NCBI GenBank assembly: GCA_945876095.1
Contig: CAMCMP010000011.1
Coordinates: 1 to 44,447, forward strand
Length of the DNA: 44,447 nt
Source: Chitinophaga pinensis
GTDB taxonomy: Bacteria; Bacteroidota; Bacteroidia; Chitinophagales; Chitinophagaceae
Reading direction: 5' to 3'
The notes beneath the pieces were generated by a model that saw only the letters and a list, made by a program, of their open reading frames with translations, searched no databases and was not told where the DNA came from. Positions 33,308 to 43,640 of this stretch are shown one piece after another. A program made the translations under genes and the position numbers. Each line of letters starts with the position of its first letter. The stretch's first letter is position 1.

Positions 33308-36241
33308 TTAAGAAATTAGTGCATCATATAAAACTTCTACTGTATGAAGCGCTTTCTTTCCTGTACCATCTTTTATTTGATGACGACAACTCGTTCCAGG
33401 GGCTGCAATTATAACTTGGTCCGATTGATTTCTAACGGTTGGCAATAATACTAGTTCTCCTATTTTCATAGAAAGATCATAATGCTCCTTCTCATATCCG
33501 AATGAACCAGCCATTCCACAGCAACCAGAAGGAATAACTTCTACTCTATAATTAGAAGGAAAAGACATCATCTTTACTGACGGAGATACTGAAGAAATTG
33601 CTTTTTGTTGACAATGACCGTGCAATTGGATTAATTTCTCCTCATTAGTAAACATGGACGATTGAATAGCACCTTTTTCCATTTCGGAAGCGATAAATTC
33701 ATCAATTAGAAAAACATTTTTTGCTAATTCTTTAGAAGCCTCTAAAAGATGATCATCTGCTAGGTCTATATATTCATCTCTAAAAGTAAGTATAGCAGAA
33801 GGTTCTATTCCTATCAAAGGACTTTCGGCACTTATTATTTTGCTAAGAATTGAAATATTTTTGTTTGCTATTATTTTTGCTTTTCTTAAAAGTCCTTTCG
33901 ACAACGATGCTCTCCCACTCTCCTCATGTTTAGGAATGATCACTTCATAGCCTAATTTTTCCAACAATAAAATAGCTTTAATTCCAATAGCAGTATCATT
34001 GAAATTAGTAAACTCATCGCAAAATAAATAGACTTTTTTAGAAGGTTGGTTGATGGATGATTGCTTTCTATTTTTATACCATTTTAACAAAGTAGTAGTA
34101 TATAAAGTTGGCATTGATCTTTTTATACCAAAACCAACCAAAGTCTTAATCACATTACTAATCAGGGTATTGGTCATCATGAAATTGAAGATACCAGGAA
34201 CCAATGCACCTAGTTTAGCAGAAGCAGAAAAATTAGCAATTAATTTGGATCGGAAAGGAACACCATTCGCATCATAATATTGCTGCAAAAATTCTGCTTT
34301 TAATTTTGCAACATCTACATTGGAAGGGCATTCTGACTTACAACCCTTACAGCTTAAACAAAGATCCATCACTTCATAAATTTCTTTATGGTCAAAGCGA
34401 TTCATCTTATCAGAATTGGTAAGAAATTCTCTTAAAATATTGGCTCTAGCACGAGTAGAATCTTTTTCGTTTTTTGTAGCCATAAAAGAAGGACACATTG
34501 TACCGCCAGATAAATGTGTTTTACGACAATCACCAGATCCATTGCATTGTTCAGCATGTTGTAAAACATCCTGATTTTGATATCGAAATACCGTATTAAA
34601 CACAGGAGTCTTTTGCCCTGGAGTATACCGAAGCATGGTATTCATGGAAGGTGTATCAACGATCTTATTAGGATTAAATATATTTTTTGGATCCCAAGTA
34701 TATTTAATCGTTCTAAGCAATTCGTAATTTTTTGCTCCTACCATTTGTTGGATAAATTCTCCCCGTAATCTTCCGTCGCCATGTTCGCCACTCAATGAAC
34801 CATTGTATTTTTTTACAAGTGTTGCAATTTCTTCTGCAATTGTTCTAAACAATTGATTTCCTTCTTCTGTTTTAAGGTTTATAATGGGCCTTAAATGTAT
34901 TTCACCAGATCCAGCGTGAGCATAATGAACTGCATGTAAATCATATTTTTTAAGCAAGTCATTAAATTCAGCAATGTACGCAGGAAGATCTTCTACATCA
35001 ACTGCTGTATCTTCAATTACTGGAACTGCTTTTTCATCTCCAGGCAAATTTCCAAGTAGACCAAGACCTGCTTTTCGAAGTGTCCATATTTTTTTTGTAT
35101 CTTCTCCAAATAATAATGGGAAATGATATCCCAATCCAGCAGCACGCATCTCTTCTTCTACCTTGGTTGAGATTGCAATAATTTCTTCACGAGTCGATCT
35201 TGAAAATTCAACTACCAATGTTGCCCCTGGATCGCCTTTCACAAAGAATCGATTTTTACTTTGTTCTATATTTCCTTTGGTACATTCTAATATATAATGA
35301 TCTATTAATTCACTTGCACTAGGTTTATATTTCAAAGCAATTAAATTAGCAAGGAGAGACTCATTGATACTATTAAAGTGTACACAAAGTAATCCTGTCT
35401 CTTTAGGGGGTAAAGGATTCAAATGCAATTTAATTTCTGTAATAAAAGCAAGAGTACCTTCTGAACCTGCTATCAACTTACAAAAATTAAAATCTTCCTC
35501 ACCCGCTGTAAATGGAGAAGAATCAAGCAAAATATCGACTGCATAGCCTGTATTCCTTCTTTCTACAGACTTTTTAGGAAATTCATTTCTAATTTCTTGT
35601 TGATTATCATAATTACTCAATAATGAACGAATAGATCGGTACAAATTTGCCTCTAGATCTGTTCCTTCACATTTTAAGTGAAATTCATCCAATGAAAGTG
35701 ATTTAAATACTACTTCATTGCCATCACTCAATAACACTTTAACTTCTAACAAATGTTCCCTTACACTTCTATAAACTACAGAATTTGATCCGCAAGAATT
35801 ATTACCTACCATCCCGCCAATCATAGCCCGATTAGCAGTAGAAGTTTCTGGTCCAAAAAATAATCCATGAGGTTTCAAAAACATATTTAACTCATCACGT
35901 ATAACTCCTGGTTGAACAATCACCCAGTTCTCTTTTTCATTTAGCGCTAGTATTTGAGTGAAATTTTTAGAAACATCCACTATAATTCCATTTCCAACTA
36001 CCTGTCCTGCAAGTGAGGTGCCTGCAGTACGGGGTATTAAAGAAGTGCCATTATCAGTGGCAAATTGAATAAGTATTTTTAAATCGTTGATAGATTGAGG
36101 GATGGCTACTGCAAGCGGCATCTCACGATATGCAGAGGCATCTGTTGCATAAAGAATGCGCATTGTTGTGTCAAAAAACAATTCTCCTTGCAATTTGGTA
36201 GAAAGTTCTTTGAGAAGATTATTAGAAATCAAATTGATCAT
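33308..36241 (-). CDS. Fused FAD-linked oxidase / Fe-S protein (GlcD-GlcF type, D-2-hydroxyacid dehydrogenase)
   Basis: This 977-residue protein combines a GlcD-like flavoprotein with a GlcF-like iron-sulfur part. The N-terminal FAD_binding_4 domain shows IPRTAGTSLAGQVVGNG (about 69-85) and MIGGMVGNNSCGSNSVVY. The FAD-oxidase C domain has HYAHAGSGEIHLRP and LSGEHGDGRLRGEF. After about residue 550 come Fe-S segments CNGSGDCRKT and CLSCKGCKSECPSNVD, and then a CCG-type domain with HGHCQQKA and SGCCGMAGSFGYE. Such proteins oxidise D-lactate, glycolate or another 2-hydroxyacid and pass electrons to the quinone pool at the membrane. The substrate is not fixed by sequence. The reverse strand has a TAATTTTG box at 36256-36263, 14 bases before the start. 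Confidence 0.92.
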   Translation of the reverse strand: MINLISNNLLKELSTKLQGELFFDTTMRILYATDASAYREMPLAVAIPQSINDLKILIQFATDNGTSLIPRTAGTSLAGQVVGNGIIVDVSKNFTQILALNEKENWVIVQPGVIRDELNMFLKPHGLFFGPETSTANRAMIGGMVGNNSCGSNSVVYRSVREHLLEVKVLLSDGNEVVFKSLSLDEFHLKCEGTDLEANLYRSIRSLLSNYDNQQEIRNEFPKKSVERRNTGYAVDILLDSSPFTAGEEDFNFCKLIAGSEGTLAFITEIKLHLNPLPPKETGLLCVHFNSINESLLANLIALKYKPSASELIDHYILECTKGNIEQSKNRFFVKGDPGATLVVEFSRSTREEIIAISTKVEEEMRAAGLGYHFPLLFGEDTKKIWTLRKAGLGLLGNLPGDEKAVPVIEDTAVDVEDLPAYIAEFNDLLKKYDLHAVHYAHAGSGEIHLRPIINLKTEEGNQLFRTIAEEIATLVKKYNGSLSGEHGDGRLRGEFIQQMVGAKNYELLRTIKYTWDPKNIFNPNKIVDTPSMNTMLRYTPGQKTPVFNTVFRYQNQDVLQHAEQCNGSGDCRKTHLSGGTMCPSFMATKNEKDSTRARANILREFLTNSDKMNRFDHKEIYEVMDLCLSCKGCKSECPSNVDVAKLKAEFLQQYYDANGVPFRSKLIANFSASAKLGALVPGIFNFMMTNTLISNVIKTLVGFGIKRSMPTLYTTTLLKWYKNRKQSSINQPSKKVYLFCDEFTNFNDTAIGIKAILLLEKLGYEVIIPKHEESGRASLSKGLLRKAKIIANKNISILSKIISAESPLIGIEPSAILTFRDEYIDLADDHLLEASKELAKNVFLIDEFIASEMEKGAIQSSMFTNEEKLIQLHGHCQQKAISSVSPSVKMMSFPSNYRVEVIPSGCCGMAGSFGYEKEHYDLSMKIGELVLLPTVRNQSDQVIIAAPGTSCRHQIKDGTGKKALHTVEVLYDALIS

Positions 36242-36255
36242 TTTGAGATATAGAT

Positions 36256-36263
36256 CAAAATTA
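36256..36263 (-). promoter_or_regulatory. TAnnTTTG -7 box upstream of the GlcD-GlcF fusion gene
   Basis: The reverse strand reads TAATTTTG, an exact match, 14 bases before the start codon. No TTTG or TTG is found at the proper upstream spacing, so only the -7 element supports the call. Confidence 0.3.
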
Positions 36264-36422
36264 AATCATTTTAAGATAGTTAAGACATAATATAGCAGAA
36301 TAAAGTATCCATGTAATTTTATAAATTGAGCAATTTTAAAATCCAATACATCTGATATTATTAAATATGATTTAGAACAGAGGTTGTTAAATTATAATTT
36401 GAATTCAAACAAAAAGCAATTA

Positions 36423-37802
36423 TTAAATAGTTTTTCCCTCTTTCAATAGCTCCTTCTTAATACCAGTGATTATATCATTTTTTTTAATAATGTTATCATT
36501 TCTCTTCAATGCTTTAAGAGAGCAGTAACGGATAACATTAATAATAGAACCACCTGCAATTTCATATTTATCTGCAATTTCATCCAAAAGAACATTTTTA
36601 TCCAAGATAGATTTGTTCGAAAAGGCATTTTTCCATAAAATTTCTCTTTGTTTGGCATCGGGAATAGTAAAATAAACCATATTTTGAAAACGTCTAGAGA
36701 AGGCGTCATCCATATTGGCTTTTAAATTTGTAGCTAGTACAATAATACCAGGAAAATCTTCAATTTTTTGTAATAAATAGGAAACTTCCTGGTTAGCAAA
36801 TCGATCATTGGAACTAGAAGTCTGGGTTCTCTTTCCAAAAAGTGAATCTGCCTCATCAAAAAATAAAATCCAATTTTTATTCATCGCTTGGTCAAAAACT
36901 TTACCTAAATTCTTTTCTGTTTCACCAATAAATTTGGAAACAATCATAGATAAATCAATTCGATAAACATCCATTTTTGCATACTTTCCGAGTAAACAAG
37001 CAGTTAAAGTTTTACCAGTTCCAGGAGGGCCGAAAAATAAAGCTCTATAACCAGGTTTGATTTTTTTAATCAAGCCCCATTCATTTAATAAAACATTTCC
37101 ATGGGCTATCCAATCCTTAATTTCTTCTAATTCATCAAACACTTCATCCGATACAACTAAATCAGACCAATCCAAATTAGTATCAATCAATTTAGCAGGA
37201 AAACTAGAATTATAATCAGGTTTATGATTATTGCCATGAGTACAAATATTTAAATACTCAATAGATAAATTAAGAATCCCAGTAAAAAAAGGTTCATTTG
37301 GCTCTGTGTGCTCCAGCGTTAGAATTGCTTTTTTAAAGAAGAAATGATCTGAATCTAAAATTTCTAAGACTCTAAATCGATGCTCTAAAGAATTACCAGA
37401 TAAAATAAATACAGCCGTTTCACCAGTTGGAATAAAACCGTTGTGAATCTTACCTTTTACTCCTCCAAATTCTGTAAATTCTCTGTTATAATCTGAATTT
37501 TTTGTAAAAAAAATATCTAATAACTGAGGTTGTACGTGCTGTGCCAATGATAAAATAAAAATTATTCTTTCATCAAAATCCATTGATTGATCAATAACTA
37601 TTTTAGCATAAGGGGATAGATTTGAAGAAATATCTGGTGGGTGAATTTCATGAATAGATTGATAAGGTGACTCCTGATTCCAATACAATTGAAATCTACA
37701 CTGAATAACTCTATGAAGCCAATCAAGATCAGCTAATATCGCTTTTGCGTTTAATTGTGATTTTTTTATATCCATTCTACTAGTAACGGTTTTAACATCC
37801 AT
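36423..37802 (-). CDS. AAA+ ATPase of a contractile injection system (Afp15-like)
   Basis: This is a 459-residue protein with a roughly 235-residue N-terminal region of unassigned fold and a C-terminal AAA+ module. The Walker A is GPPGTGKT at 258-265, the Walker B FFDEAD at 314-319, sensor-1 Asn359 in LATNL, and the arginine-finger region SRRF near 369-372. This layout matches the ATPases at the end of extracellular contractile injection system clusters (Afp15/PVC15). Those are thought to act in particle assembly or ejection; their precise job is unsettled. The ATG at 37802 overlaps the preceding tape-measure gene by 37 bases. A second ATG at 37775 would reduce the overlap to 10 bases and is equally credible. 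It appears to be the last gene of the operon. Confidence 0.85.
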   Translation of the reverse strand: MDVKTVTSRMDIKKSQLNAKAILADLDWLHRVIQCRFQLYWNQESPYQSIHEIHPPDISSNLSPYAKIVIDQSMDFDERIIFILSLAQHVQPQLLDIFFTKNSDYNREFTEFGGVKGKIHNGFIPTGETAVFILSGNSLEHRFRVLEILDSDHFFFKKAILTLEHTEPNEPFFTGILNLSIEYLNICTHGNNHKPDYNSSFPAKLIDTNLDWSDLVVSDEVFDELEEIKDWIAHGNVLLNEWGLIKKIKPGYRALFFGPPGTGKTLTACLLGKYAKMDVYRIDLSMIVSKFIGETEKNLGKVFDQAMNKNWILFFDEADSLFGKRTQTSSSNDRFANQEVSYLLQKIEDFPGIIVLATNLKANMDDAFSRRFQNMVYFTIPDAKQREILWKNAFSNKSILDKNVLLDEIADKYEIAGGSIINVIRYCSLKALKRNDNIIKKNDIITGIKKELLKEGKTI

Positions 37803-40800
37803 GGTAATTTAATCATTCCGTAAGACCAAGGCAGCGTTTGTAATATAACATCATAACCCCTTTGATCAACTTTTAAATGCCATTCTTCATTGATCATTGA
37901 TAAACGGCCATCTCTATTTATAAAAGAGGCTCTAAAACTTTCTTTAGAACCAGAACTTCCTTTTTTCCATCTCTTCATAGTTACTTCAATAAGCTCTTTT
38001 GCTAACTGTTTCTCAGATGGCTTTAATTCAATATCCATTGGTACTGATGAAGAAACAGGCAAGTTACATAAAATTTTATTTAGCACAAGTTCATGTTCTC
38101 CGTAAGTAGCTTCAGTAACTAATAATTGCAATAGATGTACTGATCTAAAAGTTGACTCTTCGTCCTTAAATTTACCTTTTTCAGTCATTCCTAATTTCGA
38201 TAAAAAAGTAGTGATATAAGGATTAAATAGAACCAAACCTGCATTGTTAATATATATTGACTCATCCGTATCTTTATAATCTTCCGTTGGAATAGTCAAA
38301 TCTTCCTCCTCTTCTACTTTAGAAGATTCAGTAGACTTAAATTCAGTAATCACTTCATTAATTTTATCTAAAAGAGGCTTATCTCTATCCTTTATTTGAT
38401 TATCAGATGAATTTGCAATTTCAGAGGCATTTACTAATTCATTAAATAGTTTGCGTAATTTATTAATAATAAAAAAGTATTCGGATGAAAAATTGAAATT
38501 AATCTCTTGAGTAAAATACATAAACTTTCCAAAAAAATAAAGGGCTCTAGATCTATTTTGATATAATAGAAATTGAATCAAACGACGTAAATAAATATCT
38601 AAACTAACCAATGATTTTAAATCAGAAATTATATAAGAATTGAAACGAACAAACAAATTAGATAACTCATTTCTATCTTGAAAATTTGATAAGGAAGAAT
38701 GAAATAAAGATAAAATTTGCTTAAGATAAGCAGAATGGGAATTACCCATATTTTTAGAGACTAAATCAGTTAAAGATATTTGGGTTAATTCATCAATTAA
38801 ATCTGCAGATTGAACAAATTGCAAAAGTTTTAAAACATTGATATTTTCATTGGTAAGTCTAGTTTTTATAAGAGTATTTACAGCCTCCTTAAAATTAATA
38901 GTTGAAACAGGATATTTAACGATTGATTCAATGTGCTTAAAAATTTGAGATTCAATAATAGGTTGCAAGAAAATCTTAATCGTATATTCTTTACTATCGT
39001 AAGTTTGAGTAAATAGAGAATAAACAGCAAGCTTATTTGGTAATGGATAATTAGGATTTTCTATTAATTCTCTAAGAGTAGTTGATTGTTTAGTAAAAAT
39101 AAATCCTACGATTTCTTTTAAATAAATAAGAAATTGATTATCAGAAATTTTTTTAAACTGAGGTTCTCTTTTTTTATGAATTAAAAAATAAGTAAGAATA
39201 GTAATTGAATTATCAAAAAGTAATTGATCAGAAATCTTTTCATGATTATTAAAATTATATAATAGTTCTTTAAAATCTAAATCATTTAAAGGTGTATTTT
39301 TTAAACTTGGATCAATGAATTGAAAATCATATTCGTGATAATCATCTATGATTAAATCATTTAAAGAAATTCTGGGAATAATAGATTGAAGTAAAGAATG
39401 AACCCTTCTTTCATCTATAGAATCACCTTTAGAAAATAAGTTTAAAACAAAATTAGAGGTTACTAGATCATTTTTTTCGTTAGTTAGTATCAATAATAAT
39501 TTCTTAGAATCAATTTTTTCAATTTCTAAAATTAAAATTCTTAAAAATTCATACAAATAAGAACCTGATAAAGATGAAAAAGAGTCGTATAATTTTCCAG
39601 TAGCTAAATAATGGGAAAGTAATTGAAAAAGTTTTTCATCTCTATTCAAATTAGCTAATGAAGAATCTGAATTAATCCATTCATTTAGTTTATTGGTCAC
39701 GTTTATAGAAATTTTATCACTTTTGATAATAGTCTCAATTTTCTTATTTTGTAAATCAATTTCACTATTCATGAACGGTATCAAACGTTCAGATATCAAT
39801 AAGTCTGTGGGATGATTAGATTTAGAAGTAAAGAATTTAAATAATATCAATCTACTGTTATCAGGAAAAGTAGTAAATTTTAATATAAATTGATTAAATA
39901 ATATTGTATTATGAACATAAATGTATCTCAACAATATAGTTATTAGAAAAGTAATGTCGTATCGATTTAAAGACTCAAACTTATTTGGCAAATTATTATT
40001 AGTAAGTATATAAATCAATAAATTATAGCTTTCATTAGATATGCTATCTGTTGGTTGATTTAATTTAGAAGAAGGTTTAAATCCAAGTAAAGTAGTAATA
40101 AAAATATCATCATTTTCGAATAAATCGATTGATGATTGAATATTAGAATTTTGTTGAATAAAATTAATAGAATGTATATTTAAATCTTTAATAGCTTTTT
40201 TAATTAAATTTTCAAACCAAATAGGTTTAGATGAAAATAATGCCATTTCAACAATTCCTTTAAACCGTTCTTTCGATAAAGAAAAAAGCTTTGATAATAA
40301 AAAGATAAAAAAAGAATTTTTCTTATTTTTAATATATTCAGGAAAATCATTAGGAAAAGATAAGTGTTCAATAAAATATAAAATATATTTATCTATTTGT
40401 GTAATATTAGTTTCTGATATAAATTGATTATTAAAAAATAAATTAAATGATGAAAGTTCATCGGTATTTTGTTCTCTAAAATTTAAATTATCATTATTTA
40501 AATCTTTAATGGCTTTTGAAATAAGATTTTGGAACCAAATTGGTTTAGATGTAAATAAAGCATTATCAATAATTGCATTAAATCGAATTGGTGACAATGA
40601 ATTTAGTTTACCTAATAAAAAAGTAAAAAAAGCATTTTGATTAGTTTTAATATAATCAGGAAAATTGACAGGGAAATATAAATGTTCTATAAAATAAACA
40701 ATAATTCTTTCAATTTGAATCAAACTAAAATCTGAAGAACTTTCCTTTTCTTCAAGTATTACAAACTTTACAATTTCATCAAAATTAAAGTATTGATCAA

Positions 40801-43639
40801 TTTTATTATTAAAATTGTCTAATGATTTTGTTTTGAAAATAGATAATAACCATCCTGGATGGTTCAAATTATTAGCATATTTCTCTAACAATAATTTATG
40901 ACTTTGATTATCTAAAGAATGGAGAATACTTAAAAAATATAGTAACAATTCTTTTTCATTATTATTAATATAACGAGAAATATTAAGCGGAAAAGAGAGG
41001 TTTTCAAAAAAATAACTAAGGAGTTTAGAAACTTCTTTAATTTTTAATTTTTTTGATAAATTATATGACTTATAAATTTCCTTCAATAGTATACTGTCAA
41101 AGTCTGAAATTAAATTTAATGGGGTCAATATCAGATTAGAACTAACCAATGAATATTTATTTTGATTTTCATCTAAAATAGATCTTAACCAATTAGGAAT
41201 ATTTTTAATTTCAATACTATTACTAATAAATTGAATATACTTATTACGATCTAATAAATAATAATAGTCTAGTAAAAAAGTAAAGAAAATAGACTGCTGA
41301 TCTTTTACATACTCTAACAGATAAGAAGGAAGGGCTAAATTTTTTAAAAAATAATTTAAAACAGTTTCAATTTCTTTTATTTTCCTTGATTTTGTTAATT
41401 TTCTATTTCCAAATATTATTGAGTTAATAATTAATTCAAACCAAATGTCGATGCTAATAGAAGAATCATAAACAATTTCTTCATCACTTAAATCAAATGA
41501 ATAAGAACTTAAAGCATTCAATATTTCTAATAATTTATCCTTTGAATTCAATAACTCGCTTTCAGAAGGCCCAGCATTGTTAGATGATATAAATGTTAAA
41601 AGTTCATCAATATTAAAAGAATGATATTTTTTTAATAGTAAAAAATTTAGTTGAATAAACTTATTTTTATTAAAAATAGAAAAATTGCCTTCTAATAATA
41701 TTTTCCAAAAAGAATGTAATAAAACATTATTGATTGCTTCGTCCGATGGCTGTTTTAAATTTAAAGGCAATGATTTCAAGAAAGAATATAAAGATTCATA
41801 CAATTTCCAATCCTCTTCATTTTTCCATATTTTTTTTAAAAATGTTAATGTAACTTCTTTTGAAAAATATTGAATAAACCGATTTCTAAATAACATTTGA
41901 GACGAAGCAAAATAGAAAATAGCAATAGCTTCTTTGGGATTAAATATAAATAAATCCATTATTAATTTATCTAAAGACTTAGATAAATAGTCTTTTCCCC
42001 ACCAAGGAATATATCCTCTTGCAATTACAAATTTTATTAAATCGGCTATACCATAATAATTACTCTCTTTCTCATCTTTTAAAATATTATCTATAGACAA
42101 TGACAAGTTATTTCCATCTGCTAAAATTTCAATTTGATCTGAAATTTTTTGTAGTACATTTAAACTAAACTCTTGGATTTTTATCTGACGATTCAGATCT
42201 TTTTTATAAAGTAAAAATGCTTCAGAATAAGCTATTTGAAGTTTAGTGGATAGTCTGGTTATAAAAATTGTTATTAATTCAGGAAAAGTAATTGAATAGT
42301 TATTTTTAACTATAAATGATAAAATCGATTTTTTAAAATCATCACTAATAATAATTTGAGTACTTAATTTGCTATTAATTAAAAATAAAATTATTGATTT
42401 TTGTAAGTCAACAATTTTAATCCCTAGGCTAGTAGGAGTTATTAAATTGATCAACTTATTAAATTGAGGAGCTGGTAGTAGATTAAACAATCGATCAATC
42501 ATTTGATTATTTAAATTCGTAGATTTTAAATAACGAATAAATAAATCAGAATGATAATATAAAAAATAGTCCAACATTGTAATTAAATCATTACGAGAAT
42601 AATGAAATAATGTAATTGAAAATGAACCCCTTTCTAGATAATAATGTAATACTGCTAATTGTTCTTCTAATCCATCGTCATTTACATCATCATTTTTATT
42701 AATATTTTTTTTATTTAAAGTTTTTTTATCAATTTCAATTATTTTCGACTCTTGTGCTAAGTAAAAGACATCATCAAAAAAATCTGAAACAATAGCATTG
42801 TTTTTTATGGAAAGATTTTCTTTCATTCCTTTATAAAGTAAAGAAATCAACTCACTATATTTTACATTATAAAGAGTGGATACATTATATAAATTTTGCT
42901 TTAGAAATTCTCTTCGGTTAAAAACACCTCCCCTATTATAAATAATATAGGTTAAAATTACGTACCAAAGAGAACGCTTAAATACTTTTTCTTCGGATTT
43001 TACTGTTTGTTTAGCACGATTTAATTTAGTAACAGTAGAATGATATTCAAAAATATATTCAGACTGAGAAGGCTCTAAAATATGAATGACTTTCTTTATG
43101 ATCGCTTCACTTAAAGAAAAGGCAAGTCTTTTTCTAACGGAGTCATCTCTACCAATTTCATAAAGTAATTTCCGGAATTCTGAAGGAGAATTGTTAATGA
43201 CTTGTAGTATGGAATCATTAAAGTTAATAGATTCAGAATTTGCCCACCAGGGGGCACGTCCAAATAACAAATAATACTTTACAAATGCAAGTTGATTATC
43301 AGGTAATTTTTTTACATTAAAAAAATTGTTAGATTGGTTTCTATAATTACCATCTTCATCAAAATATTTACCAAAAATAGTTTTTAAAGCTTCTAGAAGT
43401 CTTTCTTTAAAAACTCTCTCTAATTCTTCATATTTAATTAAACCTAAGTTTATCTCTAAATGATCTATTTCTATCACTACATCTTTTGGAATGATGTAAT
43501 CAAAGTAATTACTAATTGTTGGAATAGCATGAGAATTAGCTATGGAACTAAATTTATCAAAAATTTCATTGTTAGATTTGTCAACACTGACCTGTAAATC
43601 AAGAATCAATTTTTGTATAGAATTCGAAGAAGTGTTCAC
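37766..43639 (-). CDS. Contractile injection system tape-measure-type protein (CIS_TMP, Afp14-like)
   Basis: This 1957-residue protein starts at GTG 43639. The N-terminus (IQKLILDLQVSVD, then VVIEIDHLEINLG near 54-66) and the C-terminus from about 1795 (NNAGLVLFNPYI, EHELVLNKILCNLP, LPWSYGMIKLPWML) match the family annotated as CIS tape measure protein. PWW motifs appear near 129-132 (RAPWWA) and 545-547 (IPWWGK). The middle is helical, very rich in Ile, Leu, Asn, Ser and Lys, and contains four tandem repeats at residues 755-1154 (described separately). In Afp the corresponding protein is thought to set tail length. This one is at the large end of what I recall for the family. It starts 1 base after the upstream gene's stop codon and overlaps the ATPase gene, so translation is probably coupled. 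Confidence 0.88.
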   Translation of the reverse strand: MNTSSNSIQKLILDLQVSVDKSNNEIFDKFSSIANSHAIPTISNYFDYIIPKDVVIEIDHLEINLGLIKYEELERVFKERLLEALKTIFGKYFDEDGNYRNQSNNFFNVKKLPDNQLAFVKYYLLFGRAPWWANSESINFNDSILQVINNSPSEFRKLLYEIGRDDSVRKRLAFSLSEAIIKKVIHILEPSQSEYIFEYHSTVTKLNRAKQTVKSEEKVFKRSLWYVILTYIIYNRGGVFNRREFLKQNLYNVSTLYNVKYSELISLLYKGMKENLSIKNNAIVSDFFDDVFYLAQESKIIEIDKKTLNKKNINKNDDVNDDGLEEQLAVLHYYLERGSFSITLFHYSRNDLITMLDYFLYYHSDLFIRYLKSTNLNNQMIDRLFNLLPAPQFNKLINLITPTSLGIKIVDLQKSIILFLINSKLSTQIIISDDFKKSILSFIVKNNYSITFPELITIFITRLSTKLQIAYSEAFLLYKKDLNRQIKIQEFSLNVLQKISDQIEILADGNNLSLSIDNILKDEKESNYYGIADLIKFVIARGYIPWWGKDYLSKSLDKLIMDLFIFNPKEAIAIFYFASSQMLFRNRFIQYFSKEVTLTFLKKIWKNEEDWKLYESLYSFLKSLPLNLKQPSDEAINNVLLHSFWKILLEGNFSIFNKNKFIQLNFLLLKKYHSFNIDELLTFISSNNAGPSESELLNSKDKLLEILNALSSYSFDLSDEEIVYDSSISIDIWFELIINSIIFGNRKLTKSRKIKEIETVLNYFLKNLALPSYLLEYVKDQQSIFFTFLLDYYYLLDRNKYIQFISNSIEIKNIPNWLRSILDENQNKYSLVSSNLILTPLNLISDFDSILLKEIYKSYNLSKKLKIKEVSKLLSYFFENLSFPLNISRYINNNEKELLLYFLSILHSLDNQSHKLLLEKYANNLNHPGWLLSIFKTKSLDNFNNKIDQYFNFDEIVKFVILEEKESSSDFSLIQIERIIVYFIEHLYFPVNFPDYIKTNQNAFFTFLLGKLNSLSPIRFNAIIDNALFTSKPIWFQNLISKAIKDLNNDNLNFREQNTDELSSFNLFFNNQFISETNITQIDKYILYFIEHLSFPNDFPEYIKNKKNSFFIFLLSKLFSLSKERFKGIVEMALFSSKPIWFENLIKKAIKDLNIHSINFIQQNSNIQSSIDLFENDDIFITTLLGFKPSSKLNQPTDSISNESYNLLIYILTNNNLPNKFESLNRYDITFLITILLRYIYVHNTILFNQFILKFTTFPDNSRLILFKFFTSKSNHPTDLLISERLIPFMNSEIDLQNKKIETIIKSDKISINVTNKLNEWINSDSSLANLNRDEKLFQLLSHYLATGKLYDSFSSLSGSYLYEFLRILILEIEKIDSKKLLLILTNEKNDLVTSNFVLNLFSKGDSIDERRVHSLLQSIIPRISLNDLIIDDYHEYDFQFIDPSLKNTPLNDLDFKELLYNFNNHEKISDQLLFDNSITILTYFLIHKKREPQFKKISDNQFLIYLKEIVGFIFTKQSTTLRELIENPNYPLPNKLAVYSLFTQTYDSKEYTIKIFLQPIIESQIFKHIESIVKYPVSTINFKEAVNTLIKTRLTNENINVLKLLQFVQSADLIDELTQISLTDLVSKNMGNSHSAYLKQILSLFHSSLSNFQDRNELSNLFVRFNSYIISDLKSLVSLDIYLRRLIQFLLYQNRSRALYFFGKFMYFTQEINFNFSSEYFFIINKLRKLFNELVNASEIANSSDNQIKDRDKPLLDKINEVITEFKSTESSKVEEEEDLTIPTEDYKDTDESIYINNAGLVLFNPYITTFLSKLGMTEKGKFKDEESTFRSVHLLQLLVTEATYGEHELVLNKILCNLPVSSSVPMDIELKPSEKQLAKELIEVTMKRWKKGSSGSKESFRASFINRDGRLSMINEEWHLKVDQRGYDVILQTLPWSYGMIKLPWMLKPLLVEWI
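40178..41377 (-). repeat. Four tandem in-frame repeats inside the tape-measure gene
   Basis: Four protein repeats start near residues 755, 868, 974 and 1080, with periods of 113, 106 and 106 residues. Each has YFxxNL/HLxFP, then a Y-I/V-K/N element, FFxFLL, and a closing P-x-W-hydrophobic motif (IPNWL, HPGWL, KPIWF, KPIWF). The last two copies (40496-40720 and 40178-40402) share about 49 of 75 residues by my count. They are also visibly similar at DNA level, for example around AACCAAATAGGTTTAGATG near 40212 and its counterpart near 40532. Confidence 0.85.
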
Positions 43640-43640
43640 A

